A DNA stretch of 63,304 nt, taken from positions 1 through 63,304 of the forward strand of contig NZ_KB905276.1 of NCBI RefSeq assembly GCF_000378745.1. The letters run 5' to 3'. Every line of letters starts with the position of its first letter. Positions within the stretch are counted from its first letter, which is position 1. Position numbers and translations under genes: made by a program. Positions 32,274-42,222 of this stretch are shown here, piece after piece. The notes under the pieces are model-generated. The model was given only the letters and a program-made list of their open reading frames with translations. It was not told the origin of the DNA and ran no database searches. Origin of the DNA: Prevotella amnii DSM 23384 = JCM 14753 (GTDB lineage Bacteria > Bacteroidota > Bacteroidia > Bacteroidales > Bacteroidaceae).

Positions 32274-34571
32274 TTATAAAATCTGTCTTACTGTTTGCAT
32301 ACCACTTATCTGACGCAGTTTTTCCATAATGAGAAATACTTGTTTACGATCATGCACTTGTAATTCAAGAGACCCTTCAAAGATACCCCGCTCACTCGAT
32401 ATAGTTGTTTTGCGTATATTAATTCCAAGTTGATCAGATACAACCTCGGCTACATCACGAAGTATTTTGGGACGATCAATACCACAAATATCAATAGTAG
32501 CATCAAAAAATAGCTGATTATGCATATCCCATTTTACATCTAATATTCGTGGTCCATATCCTGCTTTTAATTTTGCAGCTACAGGACAAGCGCGCTTATG
32601 TATTTCTATATGGTTATTATTATCTATATAACCAAGTGTATCATCGCCAGGAATAGCATGGCAGCATGTCGGAAAGATAAATTGCCCAATATTATCCTCA
32701 CTAATATAAATAGGCTTTTTCTTATTTATATCTTTATTTACAACAATAAGTCCTTTGGCTATATTTATAGAATCAGTTGTCCCTTCTTCTTTTTGATTAG
32801 GATGTAAGAATGGTACGTATTTACGCCAATTAGTAGATATTTTTTTTGTTTCTTTCTTTTTTCTACCTTCTAATTCTTCTATATCGGCATCACCTAAAAT
32901 AATAATCTTTCTTCCTATTGCTTCAAAAAGCTGGTCATGCTTTTTGAAATGGTGTATTTCTGTAAGCTTATCAAGTATAGAAGTGGTAAAACTGAAACCT
33001 TTTGCTTTCAACCATTCTTCTAAGGCTGTTTCTCCAGCTTTTTGTATTTCACGTCCTTCTCGGCGCAATAAAGCTTGTATCTTACCTTTAGCCTTTGCCG
33101 TAGAAACAATATTTACCCATGACGGATCTATACGCTGAGACATCGATGTAAGAATTTCTACTTGATCACCACTTTTTAATTTATGACTTAATGGCACTAA
33201 TTTATGATTAACTTTTGCCCCTATACAATGACTTCCTATAAAGGTATGTATTTGAAATGCAAAATCTAAAGCTGTACAGCCAGCAGGCATAGTTTTTATT
33301 TCTCCTTTTGGAGTAAAGACAAATATCTCTGAAGCAAAAAGGTTGAGCTTAATAACATCAAGAAAATCCATAGCATCAGGCTGTGGATCGTCTAATATTT
33401 CTTTAATAGTTCGAAGCCAATCATTTAACTCTCCTTCCTCATCAGTCATCTTTGTACCATCTTTGTAAATCCAATGAGCAGCAAATCCTTGTTCCGCAAT
33501 ATAGTTCATTCGCTCCGATCTTATCTGCACCTCTATCCATCTACCTTGGTTAGACATTAAGGTAACATGCAGTGCCTGGTATCCATTAGCCTTTGGATGA
33601 TTCACCCAGTCGCGTAAACGATCAGGATGGCTCTTATAAATCTGACTTATGGCAACATATATTTGAAAACAATTATTTATCTCATCTTGTGGCTTTTTGG
33701 GCTCATAAATAATGCGTACTGCAAGAATATCATAAATTTCATCAAAAGAAATATGTTTTGCTTGCATTTTATTCCATATAGAATAAGGACTTTTTACACG
33801 TGCTTTTATCTTATATGAAAACCCCATTTTATCGAGTTCTGCTTTAATAGGAGCTGTAAAAAGTGTAAAGAGTTCATCGCGCTGTTCTTGTGTGGAAGCA
33901 ATCTTTTCTTGTATAGATGCGTATTCCTCAGGATGCTTGTAACGAAAACTAAGGTCTTCTAACTCTGTCTTTATTTTATTTAATCCTAATCTATTAGCTA
34001 TAGGGGCATAAATATAAAGAGTTTCACCAGCTATCTTATATTGCTTGTTTGCAGGTTGCGATGCAAGTGTACGCATATTATGAAGACGATCGCATATTTT
34101 TATAAGAATAACACGAATATCATCGCTCATTGTTAGAAGTAACTTTTTAAAATTCTCTGCCTGAGCAGAAGCACGTTCGCCAAAGATACCGCCAGAAATT
34201 TTAGTTAATCCATCTACAATTTGTGCTATTTTCTTCCCAAATATATTTTCTATATCTTCTACTGTATAATCAGTATCTTCTACAACATCATGAAGAAGAG
34301 CTGCACAAATACTTGTCGATCCTAAACCTATCTCTTCAGCAGCAATACGCGCTACAGAAATAGGGTGTAATATATATGGTTCCCCAGAAAGACGACGAAC
34401 ACCTTTATGAGCTTGGCGAGCAAAATTAAAAGCTTTTTTTATAATATCTACCTTTTTACGATGGCGAGAAGCAAGATAAATTTTTATTAACTCGTTAAAT
34501 GCATCATCTACTTTTTTTTCTTCTAACTTTTCTTTAGTATCAATATGCTGTATCTTTGTGTCCATAAGCAA
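32274..34571 (-). CDS. Bifunctional (p)ppGpp synthetase / hydrolase (RelA/SpoT)
   Basis: The protein makes and degrades the alarmone (p)ppGpp in the stringent response. The 765-residue product has the HD hydrolase domain (about 35-190; HPISVARIA, ALLHDVVEDT) and the synthetase domain (about 230-350; RVKSPYSIWNKM, GYQALHVTL, VEVQIRSERMNYIAE). A TGS domain follows (about 400-460), then a zinc-finger/helical region and a C-terminal ACT domain (FDATIDICGIDRPKILRDVA). Both catalytic halves keep their motifs, so it is probably the main bifunctional enzyme. ATG at 34571 or 34565 could start it. It is the last gene of the parA unit, 53 bases after DUF5683. Confidence 0.95.
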   Translation of the reverse strand: MLMDTKIQHIDTKEKLEEKKVDDAFNELIKIYLASRHRKKVDIIKKAFNFARQAHKGVRRLSGEPYILHPISVARIAAEEIGLGSTSICAALLHDVVEDTDYTVEDIENIFGKKIAQIVDGLTKISGGIFGERASAQAENFKKLLLTMSDDIRVILIKICDRLHNMRTLASQPANKQYKIAGETLYIYAPIANRLGLNKIKTELEDLSFRYKHPEEYASIQEKIASTQEQRDELFTLFTAPIKAELDKMGFSYKIKARVKSPYSIWNKMQAKHISFDEIYDILAVRIIYEPKKPQDEINNCFQIYVAISQIYKSHPDRLRDWVNHPKANGYQALHVTLMSNQGRWIEVQIRSERMNYIAEQGFAAHWIYKDGTKMTDEEGELNDWLRTIKEILDDPQPDAMDFLDVIKLNLFASEIFVFTPKGEIKTMPAGCTALDFAFQIHTFIGSHCIGAKVNHKLVPLSHKLKSGDQVEILTSMSQRIDPSWVNIVSTAKAKGKIQALLRREGREIQKAGETALEEWLKAKGFSFTTSILDKLTEIHHFKKHDQLFEAIGRKIIILGDADIEELEGRKKKETKKISTNWRKYVPFLHPNQKEEGTTDSINIAKGLIVVNKDINKKKPIYISEDNIGQFIFPTCCHAIPGDDTLGYIDNNNHIEIHKRACPVAAKLKAGYGPRILDVKWDMHNQLFFDATIDICGIDRPKILRDVAEVVSDQLGINIRKTTISSERGIFEGSLELQVHDRKQVFLIMEKLRQISGMQTVRQIL

Positions 34572-34624
34572 AATTCTATAAAATATTGTTTAGATGATAA
34601 TTATACTATAAAAGAAAACTTATA

Positions 34625-35419
34625 TTAAAATCTTAATTCGCAAAAAATACCAATAGCAAATGAACTAAAAGGTTGATTAGGATTAGTCAATGAATTATCC
34701 TTAAATATAGTAGGGGATATGTGTAAAGATAAATCATCTGATATATCAAAATCGGAAAGTGATGCATCAACATAAGCATCTATTACAGATAAAGCATAAA
34801 CACCTATAGTAGCAAAGATGCTTAAGTCGCGCCAACGACGATATTTATCCTTTCGCTTTTTAAATATATTCTGATAAATAGAAATATTACTATCATCTAT
34901 TTTATTACCAAGATGTAGGAATTGATCATAGCTATGAGTATTCTCATTATTATCCATTATATCCTTATATGCTTGTGCATAATCATGATACATTTGGGAA
35001 TTCCATGTAAGAGCGTATATACAACCTGCAAAACCACCATAAAAAATAGGCAATTTCCAATATTTACGATTATATACTTGCCCTGCACCAGGTATTACTA
35101 ATGCCAACCAAAGTGCACGTTTAGGATTAGGTTTCCATGTAGACCAATCTCTACTATATCTAATTTTATTATAGTTAGAACTTGTTATTCTTTCCAATTC
35201 TTTTCTTTTATGTGTATCATCAGGTGTTAATAGCTCATATTGCATCTCACTAATCGAGCCCACTTTTATAGAATCTTCTTTTTTTATACTATTTTGGGGA
35301 TATAACACCTTTATAGTATCTTTTTGCGCATATACATGAAAACTTATAAAAAGGATACTTATAAATATTAATATCCTCTTAATTATCGCTTTTTTTATCT
35401 TTTTATTAATAAAAGTCAT
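34625..35419 (-). CDS. DUF5683 membrane protein
   Basis: The 264-residue protein has a signal-like N-terminus (residues about 10-31, ending VYAQ) and the DUF5683 core. The core shows KPNPKRALWLALVIPGAGQV with a YNRKYWKLPIFYGG continuation, followed by hydrophobic segments and, further on, the RRWRDLSIFATIGVYALSVI region. It is probably in the cell envelope; the function is unknown. It follows parB by 52 bases. In other Bacteroidales a lytic transglycosylase gene usually sits between this gene and RelA/SpoT, but none is present here. Confidence 0.85.
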   Translation of the reverse strand: MTFINKKIKKAIIKRILIFISILFISFHVYAQKDTIKVLYPQNSIKKEDSIKVGSISEMQYELLTPDDTHKRKELERITSSNYNKIRYSRDWSTWKPNPKRALWLALVIPGAGQVYNRKYWKLPIFYGGFAGCIYALTWNSQMYHDYAQAYKDIMDNNENTHSYDQFLHLGNKIDDSNISIYQNIFKKRKDKYRRWRDLSIFATIGVYALSVIDAYVDASLSDFDISDDLSLHISPTIFKDNSLTNPNQPFSSFAIGIFCELRF

Positions 35420-35471
35420 CGCTTATTTTCCCACTATAAATAATATTATAGTTATTTTATTATATATAAAA

Positions 35472-36383
35472 TTAATCTGACTTCATTTTATCCATAACAG
35501 CCATAATATGCTCCAATTCTTCCTCCGAAGCAAAAGGTATACTGATTTTTCCCTTACCATTTGCATTATAACTCATTTGTACTTTTGTGTCGAAAAAAGA
35601 TGAAAGCCGTTGTTTTAGAAGATTAAATTCTTCTGGTAGGTGCGATCTTTTTGTTACATCATCTTTTGCAGATTGTGTGTCTTTGCCATTTTTAATTTGT
35701 TGACAAAGCCCCTCGACCATACGTACACTATAGCCATTCTTTTGTATATCTTTAAAAAGTTTTAATTGAAGAGAAGGCGAATCTATAGAAAGTAAAGCTC
35801 GAGCATGCCCCATGTCTATCTCTTTTTTTTGTAATGACATTTGTATCTGTGCAGGAAGTTTAAGTAAGCGTAGATAATTAGCTATAGCTGCCCGGCTCTT
35901 TCCGACACGTTCAGAAACTTTTTCTTGTGTCATTCCACTTTTTTCAAGCAAATGCTCATAAGCTAAAGCTATCTCTATAGCATTCAAATCCTCACGTTGT
36001 ATATTTTCAACAAGAGCAAGCTCCATTACATTTTCATCTTTAATAGTACGGATATATGCAGGAATAGCTTTAAGACCTGCTAGCTGAGAAGCTCTCCAAC
36101 GACGCTCACCAGCTATTATCTGAAATTTATCATCCGCTACTTGACGAAGTGTTATAGGTTGAACTAAGCCAAGCTCCTTTATACTATTTGCCAACTCTTG
36201 CAATGCTGTTTGATCAAATTCACGACGAGGCTGGTTAGGATTAGCCTCTATCTGTTCAAGTGCCACCTCATTAATAGTAGAACTACCCTGCGTACTAACA
36301 CTTTCTGTAGATATTAAAGCATCTAATCCCCTTCCTAATGCATTAGTTTTTATATTTCTATTATACTTTTTATGAACTACCAT
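35472..36383 (-). CDS. parB: Chromosome partitioning protein ParB
   Basis: The 303-residue DNA-binding CTPase loads onto parS sites near the origin and spreads. It shows an N-terminal GRGLDALIS, the ParB/Srx domain with IEANPNQPRREFD, the CTP-binding GERRWRASQLAGL, the patch ENIQREDLNAIE, and a helix-turn-helix (MTQEKVSERVGKSRAAIANYL). A dimerising C-terminus is at the end. The gene lies 23 bases after parA. I did not find a parS palindrome in this window. Confidence 0.95.
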   Translation of the reverse strand: MVVHKKYNRNIKTNALGRGLDALISTESVSTQGSSTINEVALEQIEANPNQPRREFDQTALQELANSIKELGLVQPITLRQVADDKFQIIAGERRWRASQLAGLKAIPAYIRTIKDENVMELALVENIQREDLNAIEIALAYEHLLEKSGMTQEKVSERVGKSRAAIANYLRLLKLPAQIQMSLQKKEIDMGHARALLSIDSPSLQLKLFKDIQKNGYSVRMVEGLCQQIKNGKDTQSAKDDVTKRSHLPEEFNLLKQRLSSFFDTKVQMSYNANGKGKISIPFASEEELEHIMAVMDKMKSD

Positions 36384-36406
36384 TTCTTATATATAACTTT
36401 ATATAA

Positions 36407-37171
36407 TTATTTGTTTTTTTCTATAATTTCCTTAGCCAAAGCTAAATGATTCTTAGCACCAGTAGAATCGGCATCATAAAGAATTACAGGTAATCCATGA
36501 CTTGGACTCTCTGACAATTTCACATTACGCTGAATAACTGCCTTAAAAACTAATTCTTGGAAATGTCTTTTTACCTCATCATATATCTGACGAGCTAAAC
36601 GCAAACGACTATCATACATAGTTAATAAAAATCCTTCTATTTCTAATTTTGGATTTAATTTACTTTTTATTATCTTAATTGTATTAAGAAGCTTACTAAT
36701 TCCTTCCAATGCAAAATACTCACACTGAACAGGAATGATAACAGAGTCAGCTGCAGTAAGAGCATTTACTGTAATAAGCCCAAGTGAAGGACTACAGTCT
36801 ATTAATATATAATCATATTCGTCACGAATGGGATCTAATATCTTAGACATTACTCGTTCTCTGCCTTCAAGTTTTAACATCTCTATTTCTGCTCCAACAA
36901 GATCAATATGGCTTGGTACAATATCTAAACCTTCTATATCTGTGGTATATATAGCATCACGAATATCAGCATGGTTAATAATACATTCGTACAGAGAACA
37001 GTCCACTTCGTTAAGGTTTACTCCTAAGCCACTTGAGGCATTGGCTTGCGGATCTGCGTCAAGTACTAAAACAGTCTTCTCTAAAGTAGCTAACGATGCA
37101 GCTAAATTAATGGTAGAAGTAGTCTTTCCTACGCCACCTTTTTGGTTTGCTAATGCAATAATTTTTCCCAT
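36407..37171 (-). CDS. parA: Chromosome partitioning ATPase ParA (Soj)
   Basis: This 254-residue Walker-type ATPase works with ParB to segregate the origin. It begins GKIIALANQKGGVGKTTSTIN with the deviant Walker A KGGVGKT, followed by DADPQANASSG and a Walker B-like LIDCSPSLGL. I chose the ATG at 37171: the longer frame from 37270 adds 33 residues unlike the family and runs through a promoter. It is the first gene of the minus-strand unit parA-parB-DUF5683-RelA/SpoT, divergent from surE. Confidence 0.96.
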   Translation of the reverse strand: MGKIIALANQKGGVGKTTSTINLAASLATLEKTVLVLDADPQANASSGLGVNLNEVDCSLYECIINHADIRDAIYTTDIEGLDIVPSHIDLVGAEIEMLKLEGRERVMSKILDPIRDEYDYILIDCSPSLGLITVNALTAADSVIIPVQCEYFALEGISKLLNTIKIIKSKLNPKLEIEGFLLTMYDSRLRLARQIYDEVKRHFQELVFKAVIQRNVKLSESPSHGLPVILYDADSTGAKNHLALAKEIIEKNK

Positions 37172-37204
37172 TTTTATCCTTTTCGTATAAATGTATTTAG
37201 GATA

Positions 37205-37234
37205 CAAAGATACATAAAAAAGAGAGAATGCAAA
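37205..37234 (-). promoter_or_regulatory. parA promoter candidate
   Basis: Read on the minus strand, TTTG (37234-37231), 18 bases and TATCTTTG (37212-37205) fit the Bacteroidetes promoter closely. The box lies 33 bases before the parA ATG at 37171. A second possible -7 box, TACCTTTG, lies at 37238-37231 on the same strand. Confidence 0.55.
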
Positions 37235-37255
37235 GGTATTATAAAGCTTTTTTCG

Positions 37256-37263
37256 TACATTTG
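37256..37263 (+). promoter_or_regulatory. surE -7 box
   Basis: TACATTTG fits TAnnTTTG and lies 22 bases before the surE ATG at 37286. Together with the parA boxes it makes a compact divergent promoter region. Confidence 0.5.
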
Positions 37264-37285
37264 CAGACAAATCAAAACAAAAAAT

Positions 37286-38047
37286 ATGAATTTTAAGAAA
37301 CCATTAATCCTTATATCTAATGACGATGGTTATCGTTCTAATGGTATTCGCACATTAGCTTCTTTCTTAACAGACTTTGCTAAAGTTGTCATTTGTGCGC
37401 CTGAAGAAGCTCGCTCAGGCTTCTCATGTGCATTTACTGCAACTGTACCATTGAGGTTAAAAAAACAAGATAATATACCAAATTGTGAAGTCTGGTCATG
37501 TTCAGGAACTCCAGTTGATTGTGTAAAAATAGCTATAAACGTGATTCTTAAAGGACAAAAGCCTGATCTTATAATAGGTGGTATAAATCATGGAGATAAC
37601 TCTTCTGTAAACAATCATTATAGTGGTACTATGGGAATAGCCAAAGAAGGATGCATGAAAAATATTCCTTCTATAGCCTTTTCAAGCTGCGATTATGATG
37701 TAAATGCTAACTTAAGCCATTTATACGATTATGTAATCATGATAGTAAAAAAGGTATTAGATAACGGATTACCTGATGGAATTTGCCTCAATGTTAACTT
37801 CCCTATATCACATACTTTCAAAGGTATTAAAGTTTGTAGAATGGGAAAAGGAATTTGGATAAATGAAATAGCCAAGAGACAACATCCACGAGGATATAGT
37901 TATTACTGGATAACAGGTGAATATCATGACGATGAACCAGATGCAAAAGATAATGACCAATGGGCTTTAAGGCATGGATATATAGCTATAACACCTGTAA
38001 AACTCGACATAACAGGAGATTTGAAAATATTAAATTTTGAGCTTTAA
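37286..38047 (+). CDS. surE: 5'/3'-nucleotidase SurE
   Basis: The cytosolic phosphatase removes phosphate from nucleoside monophosphates and is linked to stress survival. The 253-residue protein has the metal site ISNDDGYRSNGI (Asp-Asp) near the start, GFSCAFTATVPL, SGTPVDCVKIA, GGINHGDNSS and YSGTMGIAKEG. The length and motifs are complete. It is divergent from parA and precedes lpxB by 62 bases. Confidence 0.96.
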   Translation: MNFKKPLILISNDDGYRSNGIRTLASFLTDFAKVVICAPEEARSGFSCAFTATVPLRLKKQDNIPNCEVWSCSGTPVDCVKIAINVILKGQKPDLIIGGINHGDNSSVNNHYSGTMGIAKEGCMKNIPSIAFSSCDYDVNANLSHLYDYVIMIVKKVLDNGLPDGICLNVNFPISHTFKGIKVCRMGKGIWINEIAKRQHPRGYSYYWITGEYHDDEPDAKDNDQWALRHGYIAITPVKLDITGDLKILNFEL

Positions 38048-38109
38048 GATATAAAGTCTTAATAAAACATGTTAGAATCTTAGTATTTCAATACTTAAAA
38101 CAAAACTAA

Positions 38110-39258
38110 ATGAAGTATTATCTCATTGTTGGCGAAGCTTCTGGCGACCTCCATGCTTCGCATCTCATGCGTTCTTTACAAGCACTTGATTCTATGGCAG
38201 ATTTCCGCTTCATAGGAGGAGATATGATGCTACAGGTAGGAGGAACGTGTTTAAAACATTATAAAAACATATCTTATATGGGATTTGTTCCCGTACTTTT
38301 ACATTTACATGTTATTTTTAAAATGCTAAAAGAATGCAAAGAAGATATAGTAAAATGGAAGCCCGACTGCCTGATACTTGTAGATTTTCCTGGGTTTAAT
38401 CTTAAAATAGCAAAAAATATTCACCGAAAAACAAATATTCCTGTCTACTATTATATCTCTCCTAAAATATGGGCGTGGAAGGAAAGACGTATAAAAGCTA
38501 TAAAACGTGATGTAGACCAGATGTTTTCAATATTACCTTTTGAAGTATCATTCTATAAAGAAAAACATCATTTCCCCGTATATTATGTAGGTAATCCTAC
38601 TGTATATGAAGTGGATAGTTTTAAGCATTTTTATAATGATAGTAAAGATACTTTTTGTACTTATAATAAGCTATCAAATAAACCTATATTAGCTTTGTTA
38701 GCTGGTAGTAGGAAACAGGAGATAAAAGACAACCTGCCTGCAATGATAGAAGCTGCACGCCATTTTGAAGATTATCAAATAGTAATAGCTGGAGCACCTT
38801 CTATAAGTGAATCGTTCTATTCCATGTATATCAAAAATAAAGATATCAGAGTAATAAGAAAGCAAACTTATGAGCTTTTAACTCACTCTACAGCAGCAAT
38901 AGTTACTAGTGGAACAGCAACATTAGAAGCTGCTCTTCTTAATGTTCCTCAGGTTGTTTGTTATAAAACACCTTTTCCTAAACTTATTCGTTTTGCTTTT
39001 AACCATATTCTAAAAGTAAAATATATTTCATTAGTTAATCTTATTGCTAACAAAGAAATTATAAAAGAACTTTTTGCAGATTCCTTCCGTGTGTATAATA
39101 TAGCTAATGAACTTTATCGCTTATTACCTTCACATATAGAGCGTAAACGTATATTAGAAGAATATAAAAGTATACGACAAAAGCTTGGAGACGAAGTAGC
39201 ACCAGATAATACAGCTCATTTAATAATAAAATTATTAAGAGAACATCTCTGTAGATAA
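38110..39258 (+). CDS. lpxB: Lipid-A-disaccharide synthase
   Basis: The glycosyltransferase joins UDP-2,3-diacylglucosamine and lipid X to form the lipid A disaccharide at the inner membrane. The 382-residue protein begins MKYYLIVGEASGDLHASHLM and shows GGDMM, DFPGFNLKIA, YYISPKIWAWKERRIKAI, LLAGSRKQEI and SGTATLEAAL. It shows that the organism makes lipopolysaccharide. It lies downstream of surE, an arrangement common in Bacteroidales. Confidence 0.96.
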   Translation: MKYYLIVGEASGDLHASHLMRSLQALDSMADFRFIGGDMMLQVGGTCLKHYKNISYMGFVPVLLHLHVIFKMLKECKEDIVKWKPDCLILVDFPGFNLKIAKNIHRKTNIPVYYYISPKIWAWKERRIKAIKRDVDQMFSILPFEVSFYKEKHHFPVYYVGNPTVYEVDSFKHFYNDSKDTFCTYNKLSNKPILALLAGSRKQEIKDNLPAMIEAARHFEDYQIVIAGAPSISESFYSMYIKNKDIRVIRKQTYELLTHSTAAIVTSGTATLEAALLNVPQVVCYKTPFPKLIRFAFNHILKVKYISLVNLIANKEIIKELFADSFRVYNIANELYRLLPSHIERKRILEEYKSIRQKLGDEVAPDNTAHLIIKLLREHLCR

Positions 39259-39452
39259 AATTATTTTTATCTAGTCTTTACTTGAAAATATATCGTATTA
39301 ACACTATTTCGTAAAATTTCTATCAATGTTGAATAATGGGAAATATTACATATTTTCTATTTATCATAATCTTCATTATATCACAAACGATCAGTTATCA
39401 GCCAATTAATATCCTTACTTAGAAATAACTTAATACATATCTTATCACACTA

Positions 39453-40433
39453 TTATTTATTTTTACTACCAAAAACAGAAAAGTGAATATATCTCTTAGG
39501 ATATCTTTTGAAATTTATCAATAAGCTATCAGCACTTTTCATCGTACTATTTAAGTTATAATATAATGTTGGATCATTTATTAATAACCCAAGAGACCCC
39601 TTATTGTTTTTTATATTTGTTGTAAAAGTATTAATATCTTCTAAAATAGTATTTATCTTAGCCATTGTAACTGATATGTCAATCCCATCTAACTGATTCC
39701 TTAAGTTTCTTACTACACCTCCAGCTCCTTTCATCACTTCTTGTGCTTCTGAAATACCATTATTTGCATTTGCCATTACATTATTTGCATTAATAAGTAG
39801 GTTGTTTGCCTTTGAACTCAATATAGGTAAATCTGTATTTACCTTAGCCATTATCAAATTTAACTGCTTTGCAGAAATAGTCAACTCTGAACTAATCTTA
39901 TCAAAATTATGCAAAGTTCCTTTCATAGCAGGATCAGCAAGCAGATTATTGACATTAGCCAAAATACTATCTATTTTAGGAAGCATCTTTTCTATAGAAG
40001 GAAGTATTGTTTTCATCTGTCCAAGACTGCCATCATTTATCTGACCATTAATAAATCCATTTTCTGCTAATATTTCTTTACTTTTACCAAGAATAAGATT
40101 AACCTTTGTATTTCCCATAATATCGCTAAGAATATCAGCATGTGTATCTATTGGTAATTTCATATCTTTCTCAATATTAACATCTACCAATATAGGATTA
40201 TTAGGGTTATTATAATCATAATTTATATCTCTTACAGTACCAACCTTTACACCATTAGCAAATATAGGAGTTGTGGGGGTTACTCCACTAATATCATTAA
40301 ATTTCATCTGATAATGTGTGGAATTAGAAAACAAGCTTAATCCCTTTAAAAATTGTAATCCAAAAAAGAGTACGATAATAGCTAACACTGCGACAAGCGC
40401 GATTTTAACCTCTGGTGAGAAAAATTTTTTCAT
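39453..40433 (-). CDS. MCE-family (MlaD-like) phospholipid transport protein
   Basis: The 326-residue protein has an N-terminal membrane anchor (about 8-29, VKIALVAVLAIIVLFFGLQF) and then an MCE domain (about 38-115; YQMKFNDISGVTPTTPIFAN, GVKVGTVRDI). The rest is a long helical region that trimerises or hexamerises in related proteins. It probably works in the periplasm as the substrate-binding part of a lipid transporter (Mla-like); the ABC partner is not in the window. It starts six bases after the amidase gene, so the two are translated from one mRNA. Confidence 0.9.
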   Translation of the reverse strand: MKKFFSPEVKIALVAVLAIIVLFFGLQFLKGLSLFSNSTHYQMKFNDISGVTPTTPIFANGVKVGTVRDINYDYNNPNNPILVDVNIEKDMKLPIDTHADILSDIMGNTKVNLILGKSKEILAENGFINGQINDGSLGQMKTILPSIEKMLPKIDSILANVNNLLADPAMKGTLHNFDKISSELTISAKQLNLIMAKVNTDLPILSSKANNLLINANNVMANANNGISEAQEVMKGAGGVVRNLRNQLDGIDISVTMAKINTILEDINTFTTNIKNNKGSLGLLINDPTLYYNLNSTMKSADSLLINFKRYPKRYIHFSVFGSKNK

Positions 40434-40439
40434 TATATT

Positions 40440-41663
40440 TTATCTTCTTTTATTTTTTAAAAATTCATCAATAGCTGTATTTATATTCATTTTAACACCT
40501 TTCTTAAAAGCTACAATATAAGCCTGAGGAAAATCTTTTAATAACTTTTCTCTTAATTTCCTCATCTCATTATAATTTTGACTACTACCTATAGTATACT
40601 TATACCAATTATTATCTTTATAGTATTCTGCCTCTTTATGCCCTTTCAATTGAAAATTATTAATAGGTAAAATCATACTTGCTGCAAAAATCTGTACTTT
40701 AAAAATAGGAGCATCTGCAATATTAGGTGAAGCTGGCAGAGTCTTTTCTGTTTTTTCTATTTTTCGTATTATCTTACTTTTCTTAGGAGGAAATTTTAAA
40801 GACTGAATAGAAGCAGATGATACAACCGGAGTTGGAACTGCTCTTCCTACCGATATACGTGGATTATCAGGACCTCTATAAGGGGCTACCAAATGATTAT
40901 TATACATATTTTTATAACTGACAAATGCACGATAAATACCATTAGCCATAGCATTTATACCCGCTTGAGAATTTAAGAATTCTTCTTCATCTGGAGCTGT
41001 AATAAATCCTAACTCTATCAAACAGCTTGGCATAGAACTTTCTCTTAAAACTAGAAATCCTGCTTGATGAACACCTTTATCTATCCTGCCTGCAGTTGAA
41101 CAAACATTACTTTGTATTAATCGAGCTAGCTCTACACTTTTCTCCATATTTGCATTTTGCATAAATTCAAACATAATATAACTTTCTGAAGAATTTGGAT
41201 TAAAACCTTCATATGTTTGTTTGTAATCCGATTCCATAGAAATTACAGAGTTCTCTCGCATAGCTACATCAAGATTATCCTTAGCGCGATGCATACCTAA
41301 AGTATACACCTGAAAGCCCTTAGCATAATGCCCAGGAGCAACAGAGTTAGTATGAATAGATATAAACAAATCGGCTTTTGCTTTATTAGCAATATCCGCT
41401 CTAGTATGCAAAGGGATAAACACATCTGTTTTACGGGTATAGATAACATTTACATCTTTCATGTACTGCTCTACATATTTTCCAAAAGCTAAAGATACAT
41501 TCAAATTGATATCCTTCTCTTTTGAAAACGTTCCCAAAGCTCCAGCATCATGTCCTCCATGTCCTGGATCTATCACAAGTGTAAACTTATCTCCTGTCTT
41601 TGCTAAACTATTAATAGTCAAATAAAAAATGAAAGCAAATAATAATAAAATTTTCTTATTCAT
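40440..41663 (-). CDS. N-acetylmuramoyl-L-alanine amidase
   Basis: The 407-residue enzyme cleaves the bond between N-acetylmuramic acid and the peptide stem of peptidoglycan. It has a signal peptide (ending about 21) and an amidase_3 domain with the zinc residues in VIDPGHGGHDAGALG, the later SIHTNSV and the catalytic Glu in CLIELGFI. After a spacer it ends in a region similar to a SPOR-type repeat (FKVQIFAASMIL.., ..YKYTIGSSQNYNE). It is probably periplasmic and active at division. It is co-transcribed with folB upstream and the MCE gene downstream. Confidence 0.92.
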   Translation of the reverse strand: MNKKILLLFAFIFYLTINSLAKTGDKFTLVIDPGHGGHDAGALGTFSKEKDINLNVSLAFGKYVEQYMKDVNVIYTRKTDVFIPLHTRADIANKAKADLFISIHTNSVAPGHYAKGFQVYTLGMHRAKDNLDVAMRENSVISMESDYKQTYEGFNPNSSESYIMFEFMQNANMEKSVELARLIQSNVCSTAGRIDKGVHQAGFLVLRESSMPSCLIELGFITAPDEEEFLNSQAGINAMANGIYRAFVSYKNMYNNHLVAPYRGPDNPRISVGRAVPTPVVSSASIQSLKFPPKKSKIIRKIEKTEKTLPASPNIADAPIFKVQIFAASMILPINNFQLKGHKEAEYYKDNNWYKYTIGSSQNYNEMRKLREKLLKDFPQAYIVAFKKGVKMNINTAIDEFLKNKRR

Positions 41664-41688
41664 ACAGTCACGTTTATAGAAATATAAC

Positions 41689-42099
41689 TTACCTCTTTTT
41701 AGATAAAGCTATATTTTTTGTAATATTTTTCTCATTCATTAAGTGTAATTCTACACTTGCACCATAACAATCTGCCTCCATAGGTGGATTTTTTTTTGTT
41801 AACAAGATGGTTATAGCTTCTATCTGAGGAAATTGCTCAAACAAAGATTCCCCTATTCTACCAGCAGCATACTCCAACAAGTTACATGAATATGACATAG
41901 TTTTCTTTATAACCTCATATACAGAAGCATAGTTTATTGTGTCTTTTACGTCATCTGACATAATAGCTTTTATAATATTTCTCTTTATCTTTAAATCTAC
42001 TATGTAATCGTTTCCCACCATTTTTTCTTGTTCTGAAACCCCTATATAAGAATGAATCTTAAGATGATGAATATAAATAAAAGAAGATGTTAAAAGCAT
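41689..42099 (-). CDS. folB: Dihydroneopterin aldolase
   Basis: The 136-residue enzyme splits dihydroneopterin to hydroxymethyl-dihydropterin in folate synthesis. The features fit: an early GVSEQEKMVGNDYIVDLKIK, YASVYEVIKKTM, LLEYAAGRIGESLFEQFP and the C-terminal KKNPPMEADCYGASVELHL with the conserved Lys. It stands 25 bases before the amidase gene and downstream of nrdJ by 123 bases. Confidence 0.93.
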   Translation of the reverse strand: MLLTSSFIYIHHLKIHSYIGVSEQEKMVGNDYIVDLKIKRNIIKAIMSDDVKDTINYASVYEVIKKTMSYSCNLLEYAAGRIGESLFEQFPQIEAITILLTKKNPPMEADCYGASVELHLMNEKNITKNIALSKKR

Positions 42100-42222
42100 T
42101 ATTTTATTTGAAATAAATGGTATTTTGAAATTAGAAATAATAATAATTCTAAATTTAATTTATATTTCAATAGAATATATATTTTAAGAGTGTGATCATT
42201 TCCATTACTAATTTTTAAAATA

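Noticed and set aside
36407..37270. Longer ParA start at 37270
   Set aside because: The extra 33 residues do not fit the family and cover the candidate promoter.
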